Shown here: in pieces, positions 37,191 to 48,301 of the stretch
Position numbering within the stretch: the first letter of the stretch is position 1
Layout of the letters: each line of letters begins with the position of its first letter
NCBI GenBank assembly: GCA_904063045.1
Contig: CAJFCJ010000030.1
Location: forward strand, 62,001 to 126,000
Direction: 5' to 3'
Length of the DNA stretch: 64,000 nucleotides
Origin: Dimorphilus gyrociliatus
Taxonomy: Eukaryota; Annelida; Polychaeta; Dinophilidae
Notes under the pieces: generated by a model
Told to the model about the DNA's origin: nothing
The model's database searches: none
Seen by the model: only the letters and a program-made list of their open reading frames with translations
Position numbers and translations under genes: made by a program

Positions 37191-40100
37191 ATGATTGAAG
37201 AGGAAAATAAACAAGTATTGGACAGCTCTAGTCCAATAACCTATGGTGCTAATTATCCTTCAAAAATGTTTGAAAATAGGGAAAAAAGATCAGATAACAG
37301 AGTGGACTATTGTCGACTATTTAAACGAAATTGGAAACCAACTATTGCTTATTGCAGTGTATTTTTATCGTTTGGAATATCTGTTGGCTTTTTAGGTCCT
37401 ACCCTACTAGATTTAAGTTGTTTAACCTCAACAACCCAAGATTTACTTAGTTGGATATTTTTCGCCCAGCTCTTCTTTACGCTAATAGGAGCTTTGATTT
37501 CTGGTGGATTTTCTCATAAGTAATTCATTATACATTATCTATAAAATATATGCATATATTTATTAATTTATAAATGATATATACTGTATTTAAAGCTAAA
37601 ATCAAATAACAAAAATGTTATCATTTTTAATACAGTGGAATTAAACAATGCGTAATATATATATAATGCATGCAAACTAATATTTAATATTTATATAATA
37701 TGATAGTCTCGTGGATATTTCAGTATACCTGTGCATATTTATTATTTATTAATTAATTATAGGATAAATTCACACGTTACTCTGACCATCTCTATTCTAT
37801 GTATACCAATCCTTATGTCCTTGGTAAATATGCTTCTCTGTACTTATAATTATCATTATTATCATCATTATTACCTTTCAAATCATATTTTATTTCATGT
37901 GACAGATCAGCTTTTGTAAAGAATTATGGAAATTGGCTTTATTGCTGGCCATTATGGGTTTATTCATGGGATCTATAGACACTTTAGCTAATTGGAAAAT
38001 GCTTCAACTTTATCAAGACTCTGTTGCTCCATTTTTACAGGCAATGCATTGTTCCTATGGTCTTGGAGCTTTTCTTTGTCCTATAATTGCTGAACCATTC
38101 ATTTTAAATGAAGATTGCAGTGCAATAATTCAAGTTGAGAAAGATAATTTTTCTATATATCATAATAACTTAAATAAAGATGATTTCCAATAGAATATGA
38201 CGATTATAAGGAGACATAGAAATTTATCAACTTTTAATCATTTAAGAGAAGGCTTGGATAAGGCTCGAAATAGGACTGAAGTGAAATTTGCCTATTGGAT
38301 TTTAGCTTCAATTCAATTACCTGTAGTGCTTATGCTTATCTACTTAATTTTAACAGAGAATAAAGTGGACAAAGCAAATGAAGAACTATCGCTGAAAGTT
38401 GTGGCTAATGCGAATGAAGAAGAAGGTAATTTTGAATGATTCTACTGATTATACATAATCATTCTTCTAGTAATTTCCATTATAAAATAATTAATTTTTT
38501 ACATTTAAGACCAAGAGGAGAATTCCCAAGGAAAAGAAGTAACTAATAAGTTATGCTCTCCAGTACCAAACTGCTATGTTTTAACCATCATCTGTTTCTC
38601 TAGTCTAGTGCTCTTCTTCTTGAATGGTTCTAATAGCGTTATAGAGTATTCATACTGATGTATATATATTAACGGATGAAAATCTTATTCTACAGGTATG
38701 GAGTCATCGTTTGGTGGATACATATTTTCATACTCAGTGAGAAGTATAGCAAAGATGGAAGTAACAGAAAGCGCCTATCTAAATGCTTGTTTTTGGGTAA
38801 AAAAACAACTGTTATAACATATTATGATAATTCATATTCCTAGAATTCTTTAAGCAAACAGTAAAGGTCTAGTACACAATATAAGTAGATTAAATAATCT
38901 CAATACTTCTTTTTCCTATGGTTAATTAATTAAAACCACTAAAACCGAAGTGATGAGGGACGGGATAGCAAAAATTCAAAGCCATAGTAAATAATTATTA
39001 AAGATAAATAATATATTGCATAGGATATTTCTTTCCAATATTGTCTTTTCTGTTCATATCCATTCTAAAGATGGAGGAAAAGGAGGGAAAAAAGAGAAAA
39101 CTATAAATTCTTCTTCTTAAGTTAATCTAATCGATTTGTCTCTTTCAAAGATATGAAATATTGAAATGTTATTTTCTTTATCCAAAATTAAAAAGGGAAC
39201 ATTTACACTTGGTCGTTTCATCGCTATATTTTTCGTTGCCAAGTTCACCTCTGCTTATTTAATATCATCCAGCTTAGTAAGTACTTTCCTTCAATATTTA
39301 AAAGATTTGAGTCTCATTCCTCTCCTTATAGTTTGGCTGTTGTATGGCATTGCTCATTATGACATGCTTTAGACACGATCATATTGTATTATACGTTGGA
39401 ACTGCAATATTTGGTTTATCTCTGAGTAGCTTGACACCCGGATGCTATTCCTTAGCAGAAAAATATGTTGACTTATCATGTTTGTGTTCAATTTGCAATA
39501 ATGCTATCTTAATTATGAATATCAATTAGCGTCTACAACAGCATTTCTTGTAATAATGGCAGCACTTGGAGAAAGTATATTCCCAGTTATTCTAGGAAAT
39601 GTAAGAAGAATAAGTTATATATATAACCTACTTTTTTAGTTCTAAAAATTTAACGCTATTTCTTTTAGTTGTTCCATAGATACGGTCCCGTATCTTTACT
39701 AGCCTTTAACTTGGCTAATGCTATTATCGGCTTTTTTGCTTTTCTCTGTCTTTGGTTTCTTGGCAGGTCATCCCCGAAGACCAGCGGTAAGTGCCACCTA
39801 GAGTTTATGTTTAGAAACACCAAACTACAACCATATTTACAAATTTATTACCATTTGAGCAGAGAAAAAATCACGAAAGCTTTCCTGATAATAAATTATC
39901 ATGGTTAGAAAATTTTTCAGATAGAGAGGTTTTGCTTTTTTCTAGGTCATTTGATTCTTATTTAAGAGACTTAATTTTTTTAAGTACCAAGGAACCATAT
40001 AACCTTTTCAAATTTTATTTCTATTAAATATTTCGGCTAAAATGACAATCTACTAAAATAAATGCAATTTCGAAAATTTCCAGAACTTACAGTTCGAACA

Positions 40101-40199
40101 CAACAGAACTAAGCAAAGCTAATTTTCACATTTCTTTGTCTCCTAGGTTATAAATGCTTCAACAAATACGAACAACATATATTCTTAGTGAAAACTTGA
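37191..40199 (+). CDS. MFSD4-like major facilitator transporter
   Basis: A twelve-helix major facilitator of the MFSD4 family (MFSD4B is reported as a sodium-dependent glucose transporter; MFSD4A is an orphan). Exons resolved in phase: 37191-37519, 37763-37823, 37906-38133 and 38194 onward, then 38510, 38697, 39179, 39332, 39537 and 39669. Family marks are GFLGPTLLDLSCLTST in TM1, AMHCSYGLGAFLCPIIAEPF in TM4-5, and FGLSLSSLTPGCYSLAEKY. The next-to-last helix ends FLCLWFLGRSS. The 3' end is uncertain: a strong donor (GCG|GTAAGTG at about 39787) followed by an acceptor at 40146 gives a stop at about 40199. Reading through instead gives a stop at 39908. The intron 38798-39178 is longer than usual. 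Confidence 0.85.
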
Positions 40200-40475
40200 A
40201 GAAATTGAAACCAGTATCAACACCTTCCATATATTATTTTTGTTATTCTTACTTTATAGCCATTTACAGCATAGCAGAAAGATTATAGAAGAAAAACGAA
40301 GAGAGTCCATTCATATGTGTATATGTGCGTATGTGTAAGTGTACGTGAAAAATATCTGCATTTAAAAAAGTTATTCTCGTATTTAATTTTGTTTTACGAC
40401 TATTTAAAATAAATAATTGTCATCCTTAACTGTTTGTGCTCACCCAGTTTAAATCGTAAATTTTGTCTCTATTCT

Positions 40476-42485
40476 TTATGAAGTATTCTTCTGAGGACAG
40501 AGAAGGAATAACTTTTGTAGAAAGATTGTAAGATTAGCTAAGGAAATGGGAAAAAAGCTATTAATCTTCGTACAGAATAGAATCTTTGGAAAAACAAATT
40601 TACTCATGTAAACTTTATAAATCTTGGGTTTTTTCTCCCACATAACTCCAATAATGTACGCCGGTACAGCAAGCGCCAATACTATAATGCTTACCAAAAC
40701 TGTATCGGGTTTAACTATTATAGGAACGAAAATTAGAAACACGCAAATGATAAGGAAAATTATTGGAATTATAATGGGAACCTGAAAATAGAGGATTATT
40801 TTGATTATACAATATATATACTGTATACAGTGTATATATTTAAAGTATTTACTTTGATAGGTCTAGGTGCATCGGGCATCTTTCTCCGAAGGAAAAACAA
40901 TGCAAGAGTTGTGGCAAAGAAGGCTACACTATCGATAAATATTACGTAATTAATCAATTTAAAGATGTCACCAGCAAATAACATGATAATTGATAACAGT
41001 CCCTGCAAAAGTAATATTATTTATCGTTATATAGTCTTTGTTCAAAGCAAATGTCGTTTACCTGCAGTGTTACTGCTGGTAAAGGCGTTCTTCTCTTGTC
41101 ATGTAGACAGGAAACAATATTAGGTAGTAAACCATCCCTAGCTCCAACGAAGTACACTCTGATATAATCAATATTTAAATATGTTATCGTGATTAAGTTG
41201 TTAAGGAATATTGTTACCTTGAAGATGCTAATATCAAACCATTAAGACTGCCAAAAACAGAACAGGCAACCGCAATTGATATTAGAAGTTTTGCCTTCGG
41301 TAGTAACTTTTCCATAAATGACTTTTTGTGTAAAAAAAAGTCCATTAATTTATTAAAAGCAATTATTGTATAAGATGTAGTATTTACCATAGCAACAGCG
41401 TCTGATTTTAGAAGTTCATCCGCACTAAGTACCGAAAAGTAGGATATATTTGTTAATATATATATAGCTGTAACCATAGTTAACCCAATGACGATTGCCT
41501 TAGGCAAATTCCTAAGATATAGAAAATTGAAAAATTGAAAAAGGAATAATGAAATACTATCTATATGCAGTATAATATATACAAAAAAACTACTTTTCTG
41601 GCTTTTCCATTTCCTCGGTAAGAAAGTTCAAAGTATACCATCCACCATAAGAAAACATACCTACATAAAGAGCTAATGCAATTTCGCTTGGACTAGTCGT
41701 ACTCTTGGCAAATCCATTTTGTAGATTTTCCGTATGTCCAAAACATAAATTAACTAAACCTCCAATGAAAATGCACGCCAGTGATAAAAGTTTTAGTATA
41801 GAGAAAAAGTTTTGAATTCTAGTCGCGTATTCAACTTTTAATGAATTGATTACTACTAATAAAGCTATTGCACATGCAGCTACTAGTTTGGGTGGTAAGT
41901 CGGGTACTTGACAATCAGAGAAAATTGGTTGTAGAATGTATTGTCCACAAAGTTGTCCTATAATAGCAGTTGTCGTTGGCAAAATAATTACTAATGTTGC
42001 CCACAAGTAAATAAAAGCGATCAAATTTCCAAATGCTAGAGAATAGAGAGAGAGAAAAACGACTATTGTTGTTATACGAAAGAATATTATGTATAGAAAA
42101 CTAACCTGCTTGTATATAAGCAAACATTCCACCACTTTTATGAATAAGTGTACCTAATTCGGCAAAAGTTAGGGCGCCGAGCATTGAAATAACTCCACAT
42201 AGTGCCCAAAAAATTAGGGATAGTCCAACCGATCCTGGTAAATGATAAGTTAACAATTAACAATTTAAAATGCTTGTTCCTTAGAAATTAGCTTTCCTAC
42301 CAGAATGCAATAATACTCCTTTAGGAGAAATGAAGATTCCACTACCAACAATATTACCAAAAACCACGGCAATACCTATTCAAATTAGCAAGTTCATCTA
42401 GCTTAATCACAGTTAATGAATGTTAAAACTTACCAGACCAGAGATTGATCACTTTTTTTAAGCTGTTTTCTTCCTGATTACTCAT
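40476..42485 (-). CDS. SLC7A-type neutral amino acid transporter light chain
   Basis: This is a light chain of the heteromeric amino acid transporters (LAT, y+LAT and b0,+AT group). It begins [18 protein letters not shown] at 42485 and runs through [17 protein letters not shown], the substrate-binding GSG motif of TM1. The loop after TM3 has [10 protein letters not shown], whose cysteine forms the disulfide to the 4F2hc-type heavy chain. Later blocks are [17 protein letters not shown] (TM6), [20 protein letters not shown] (TM8) and [14 protein letters not shown]. The end resembles the LAT1 C terminus ([22 protein letters not shown]) with a short extra tail to the stop at 40476. Which member it is cannot be told; no heavy chain is encoded in the window. 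It converges on the MFSD4-like gene. Confidence 0.9.
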
Positions 42486-43198
42486 TTTTACTGAGGATCG
42501 AAGTGGGATAGTGTGTGAAAAGATGTTATATAAAGTTTAATACATATTCGCCTGTTTAGATTGTATTTTATTGTAAAGCTATATAAAAAAATTGGGACAA
42601 AGAAAAACTCAAATTTCAATAGCAAATATTCGTAAACCTGATATATACTGTAGTTTCTTCGATTGTTTTCTCCGTTTTAATGAGGACGCCAAGAATTCAA
42701 CCTTTCAATTTGTCATTTTCTAGTATTCTGTCGATGGATGGAGATCTTCTTTTAAAATGTCTATATACATTTTAATACTTATATTTTATGCACATTGTAT
42801 ATAAGCATAATATATACATACTGTATATTCAGTACATATGCATACATATTACATTTGTATATACTTGCAATAAATAAACATAATACATGCACATATGCAT
42901 GTAATACATAAATATGTATATTAATATTAATATATAGCTATGTAATTATTTGAAGATATTAAATGTACGAGGTTTTCAAACATGTGTTACCTTAATCTAA
43001 CTTAACAGGTTGAAAATACCTTTTAGTTTCAATTAAGGTAAGGACACTTATCTTTTACTGCTGTTACTTTTAAAGGTATAGAAGTGTTTTAATTGGTCAT
43101 TAAACGATAATAAAAATTTAAATAATTCACTATTTGAATATTTATTAGCCTTTCGTCAAATAAAAATATTTAATTTGTATTGAATTTAAAGCGCTATT
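42486..43198. other. Intergenic region with ATGCAT/TATA palindromes
   Basis: 713 bp between the SLC7A start and the UBASH3 stop. The part at 42780-42950 is rich in short palindromes (GCATATGC-like, ATACTGTATAT, TTAATATTAATATA). No gene is seen. Confidence 0.5.
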
Positions 43199-45588
43199 TT
43201 AATTTGTTAATGCTTTCCAAACGTATTTTGGGTTACTTGTGTGAGCAAAAGTCATTATTGGAGGTTCAATCAGTTGCCATTTATCAACAATATTTAAATC
43301 TTGTTGACAAACGGCAACAGAACAGTAAGGTATCTTGGTTAGGACTTCATGCATTTCCGATTGGGTTCTTGGAGGTCGTCCTACTAACTGCCTTGTACAG
43401 CTGTCTAAGGATGGCGCATGAGCCACTACAAGGACATTACCACCTTTATCTTCTGTTTCAGATAAAATTTTTTTAATGATTGAATAACTTCTTTTGTAAA
43501 AGGTGTCTATTGTTTCGTTCGTATTCAATTTAATTTTTGCTGGGACGTATTCTAGATTTGCTTTATAACCAGCTTTTCTTAGTTCGTTACTATTCATCCA
43601 AACTGGTGATGTACTCGGGTACCAACCCATATATTCAAATAAAGCAGGTTCAATATTTAGCAGTTTATCCTCGAGATTCAATGCCTCCAATAAACACGCA
43701 GCCGTTTGAACACACCTAAGAGATGGCGAAACGTACACATGATCAATGCTAATCGACATATCTTTGAGGGCTTCGCCAAGAATTCTACTCTGGAATGTGC
43801 CTTGTATTGTCAAAGGAGCATCATGTTGAAAATCCTGAGGTGCTCTCTTCGGCAAACTTCGTGGCATATTGAGATCATGTCTGATATAATTTCCGGATGC
43901 ATCAAAGGAAACATCTATCCATTCTTTACCAAATGTAAAATCGATTCTCTCTCCATGTCTTACTATGTACAATTGCCTAGGTCCTTGAGAAGAAGTTTTT
44001 AGAGGTAATGGTTCAAAGTTGTTGAAAACAGCCGCTTTTCCATCTACAGGTTTCAATAAATGTGGTGATGGAATCCTCTCAGTTGGTTCATTAAGAGATA
44101 GCGTACTCCGCTTAACCTTTATTAACATCAAATGGATATCTTAAAATACACAAATAACTTTGTTATTTATTTATGACTAACCCTCTCATACAAAGAGCTC
44201 GTTTCATCCCAGTTTGCAATATCTTGTTGATCATCGACTCTTTTCCACTCTCCACTGGATCCGATTATAGGATACGATCTGTGCATTGTCCAAGTTTCAC
44301 TAGCAGCTGTTTTTTCTGTAAAGTTTCCGGGAAAGAGACCAGAACAACCGGTCAACCAAGATGTTCCTTCGTACCATTCATCGAGATTATCATCGACAGC
44401 CTTATCGGCCTGCAAGCTGAGAAAGTCACCTTCTATTAATTGAAGCTCATCGTTTTCCCGAGGAAAGTGTGGATGAATAACTCTTCTCAATTGCTGTTAA
44501 TCATATAATTCAATAGAAATTATAAATCTTAAATATCTCATTCAAGATTAGAAAAAAAGAAGAGTTAAAAAGATTAAGTACCGAGCAATGGGCTATTCTT
44601 GAATCCCTTGAATATAATCTAATATCCCAGCGACACGGAGCATCAAGTTCTATAGATCTTGCAAGATATTCTAGTCTTTCAATCTTTTCAGGCTATGCGA
44701 TTATAAAACAGAAAACTTTATATTAAACAGCTTTAATACTTTGGTTACTAATTACCATAAATTGATATGCTAAAGATAAATGTAGATCTTTTTTCTTTCG
44801 TATCTGAACACCGAAAGAAGCTGCTTTTTTTTCAAACTGAGACATAACTTGAACCAATCCATCAATAGCTTTATCATCGATAAATAGACCTATAAAATTA
44901 CAACTGGAAAAGTAATCTAACTTAATTTCTGTGACGTCTTTATTTAGCGATTCCGCCGAAACTCTTAGAGCTGCGTGTAGTTTAGCGACTTGATGGTTTT
45001 CCGCTTTAAAGAAACTACAAAGCGTAACGTGAGGAAAGTAATTATGAGATGCCATCCAGCCACACTGCTTGCTTTTCCTCCACATATCGAGTAATTGCTT
45101 TTGAAGTTCACCAACTGGACAAAGATAAACAATGTACTCCCTTGGGCTATCATCATCAAGCAATGGATCGTGGACGTGTGACAATAACCAATCTGAAGCC
45201 AATTGCACTCCTTTGTCTCCAGTTGCCGCCAAAGCCTTTTGTCTAATAAAAGTATTAAAAAATTACAAATAAATAGCAGAAAGAATTTTATGATTCGAAA
45301 TATAAGAACCGGACGAATACAGGAACTTCAATAGTATTAGTCTAGTACTTACGCTCTTTGTTTTGAAAACCCCATGGAAAGCATCTGCTCAAGAGAAGAA
45401 CGGCTTCGTTGAATTGTTGTTTCATTGTACGATCTTTGCTTTTTCGGGGGTAAAATAGCCGAATCTATTTCCATCCCAACAATTCCCGCCGCCTCCATTG
45501 CTACACACCCATTCATCAGCACTGCAATAGCAACAGAAATTAGTCCCACCTTATAATACATATAAAATGCATCTGTATTTTTATCCAC
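43199..45588 (-). CDS. UBASH3: UBASH3 (TULA/Sts) UBA-SH3 histidine phosphatase
   Basis: A signalling phosphatase of the TULA/Sts family, which in vertebrates dephosphorylates Syk/ZAP-70 kinases and binds ubiquitin. Domains in order are: UBA (LEQMLSMGFSKQRA joined to KALAATGD), 2H phosphoesterase (YFPHVTLCSF and KDLHLSLAYQF, both HxT/S motifs), and SH3 (LQLIEGDFLSLQ, DEWYEGTSW, GLFPGNF). Last is the histidine phosphatase with IVRHGERIDFTFG, SPSLRCVQTA and VVAHAPSLDSCTR, so all catalytic residues remain. The intron between SH3 and phosphatase joins LYER to VKRSTLSL. The start is unsure: the frame opens at 45588 with a hydrophobic lead, but in-frame Mets at 45516 and 45498 give a soluble start typical of the family. 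Confidence 0.92.
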
Positions 45589-46233
45589 TCTTTATTCTAG
45601 TAGTATTTCTAATGAATAGAAAACTACAAAAAGTTAAATTTACAATATATATATATAAATGAAAATTCTATATACTGTGTCTTTATTGATAAGTTTAATT
45701 GGAACAAGGATATCGGTTAGAATAGAGAAGTAAAATAGCCTTTCATTTTTTCAAACAATAGCAGAAAATATCGATAAATCTAGTGTGTTCAAAGACAATA
45801 TTTTTTTCTTTATGGAACGAGTTTACTTGTTATTTTATGTTACTGTTTATTTTGGATCTCTTTCTCTCTCCTTCTCTCTCTCTCTCTCTTCTCTTATCCA
45901 GATGTTACAAATAAATAGCATATAACGAATTCTATGGAAATGTGTTTTCTTTTAAATTACGAATTCTTTCAGATCTTCTTCAAAGAGTTCCACTTTGAAA
46001 AGATTACATAATAACTTAATTAATACAACACTACAATGTAACGAATTGGATACTATGATTTATCTGTATTTTGTTAAGATTGATAGGAGAAGAGCAATCA
46101 TATCAATATTCATTAGTCTTATTTTCATTTAAATACAATCATTCCTCTGCTAAAGTATGTAAATAGCTTCAACCTATATTATATGATAGTTGACTAATTT
46201 CTTTATTCACAAAAACAAGTAACAAAGAGCATT
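45589..46233. other. Divergent promoter region UBASH3 / SLC43-like
   Basis: 645 bp between divergent starts, with a pyrimidine-rich CT microsatellite at about 45858-45893. No gene is seen. Confidence 0.5.
45858..45893. repeat. (CT)n microsatellite
   Basis: Interrupted CT dinucleotide run between two divergent genes. Confidence 0.75.
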
Positions 46234-48022
46234 ATGTTTGATAGAAAGAACTTAATAATCGTTTTCTTTTGCAGCATCGAACTTTTACTCTTTGGTGGGG
46301 TAATTTTTGGCTGGAATTCTCTAGTATATATATTTAAAAAGGAAGGTGTTTTGGCCGGAAATTGCAAAAATTCCACCCATTCTTTCTCTAATTCAACGAT
46401 AGCTAATTGCGATAATCAGGAAGAGAAGTTTGCTTTCATATTTACACTTTCAGTATGCTTAGGAGGGGTTTCCGGAATACTTGCAGGTTCACTATATGAT
46501 AAGTATGGTCTCTTTGTTGTTGGCTCTATTTACAAGTTAATAAAAAATTATTAATAATTATAAAACTTAAACGAAACCTGACTTATAGTAAAATCTAATT
46601 TTAGAGTATTGTTCCTAATTGGTTATTTGATTTTGTTAATAGCTGATAAAGGTAAATATCTGAAGAAACAACTTTAAAACACTTAAAAAGAGCTTTTATT
46701 CACTTTATTATAATATAGATATATCTTTTCCTCTATTAACATTGGCTATGGTCTCGATTTCTGTGGGGGGTTGGTTCTCTCAATGTGCACATTATCCATT
46801 AGCGGACTTAATACCTGAGAGAAAATCAATGATTCTTTCATTCTACGGTGGACTTTTTAACAGTTCAATGGGAATTTTTGAAATAGCTAAGGTAATATCT
46901 TTACATATAACACAAATTTTAAACCGAGGCTTTACACATAAAATAGGTTATATTCGAATTGGGATATCCATTGAAGTACTACATTGTGTTTATGATTGTA
47001 CTATTAGTTCCTAGCTCCATTATGTCAATTGCGATACTTCCATACAAAAGAGTATACAAAGGGAGACCCGTTGAGACACTCATAAAGAGAATAACGAATA
47101 ATACATTAACAAGTGGAGTTCTAACAGCGAATCGATTAAATCAATTGAATGCTAAAGTACGTGAGAATACATTAGAAAAAGACAATGCTATAATAAACAA
47201 CAATAGTAATAATCAAAAAGGTGAATTAAAAAACATTGTACGTAGTTTATTTATGTGTTTACATTTATTGTACTCCTGTTTGATTCACACACGACTTGTG
47301 TATTTTGTTATGAGGCTAAACAGCCAATTGAATAGCTTAAGTAAAAATGAGGAAAATATTGTGTCACATCACACAACTATATTTTCCATAATACAACTAT
47401 CCAGTTTTATTACTGCACCACTAGGCGGTTATATAATTGATAAATCGAGAGGTATGTTAAACATTTTTGTTTGGTACGTAACACTCTTTACATTCCTTCT
47501 TTCATAATTTTAGGATCCATTACCTCATTGGGATTTCTGCAAATTGGCTGTTGCAGTTCAAGTATTCTTCTTACAATTTGTCTGATAACAAGATCTTTAA
47601 TATCCAATTACTTTGCGTATATTTTTTATATTATTTCAAGAAATTTTTTGTACCCAATCGTACCAGTGGTTATTAGTGAAATGTATATTTATTATCTAAT
47701 TTATTTTTAAAATATGAAAGTATTAACTATTTCATTTCGAACAGATTTCCTACTAAATACTTCGGGCTACTTGTAGGACTTACACAAGCAACTGTTGCTC
47801 TCTTCGGTCTATCTCAATTGGGTCTTTTCACAATTGAAGACAAATTTTTACAATCGACACTGAAGGTTTGTATTTGTTTTTTTTTTCTACAAATTTTATT
47901 TGACATATATATATATATATACTGTATACATCTTGTAGATGCAATTACTGATTCTTGGTATTCAAGTTTTCGCTTATATTCATCCAGTGTATATGATGGT
48001 TAAGAAACCAAAATTTAAATAA
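46234..48022 (+). CDS. SLC43-like amino acid transporter
   Basis: A major-facilitator transporter of the SLC43 family (LAT3/LAT4/EEG1). It starts MFDRKNLIIVFFCSIELLLF at 46234 and ends VKKPKFK with TAA at 48020-48022. Family marks are VIFGWNSLVYIFKKEG in TM1, the glycosylated loop with four or five N-x-S/T sites (about 46365-46420), and EKFAFIFTLSVCLGG. Others are FYGGLFNSSMGIFEIAK and, near the end, ISRNFLYPIVPVVISE followed by KYFGLLVGLTQATVALF. The last blocks are closest to SLC43A3, whose vertebrate form transports purine nucleobases, while LAT3/4 move branched-chain amino acids; the substrate here is therefore open. About nine exons; the edges near 46540-46740 and 46900-46960 are approximate. 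SMG6 begins only 190-280 bp after the stop. Confidence 0.85.
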
Positions 48023-48301
48023 ATAATAACTATTTTTTCTATGTTTTAATGTGTTTTACATAAAATTTATCTACAATATTTTATTTTAAAGTTTTATATT
48101 TAACATTTACATCTCACAATAATAATATACTTCAATAAAGCCTATTTTACACATTTTAGTTTTTTTAGAAACTTCAACAACTGAGACTTTAACCTTATAC
48201 ATTAAAAATGAATGTTACTAACAAATTCTAATAACCGCCATAACTTTTTCCCGCTAAATAAATGCGAGAGTTGCCGGTCTGACGAATCTATTCTTTCAAA
48301 G

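Noticed and set aside
43706-44439. Plus-strand open frames across UBASH3
   Set aside because: They are antisense to the conserved phosphatase and SH3 exons.
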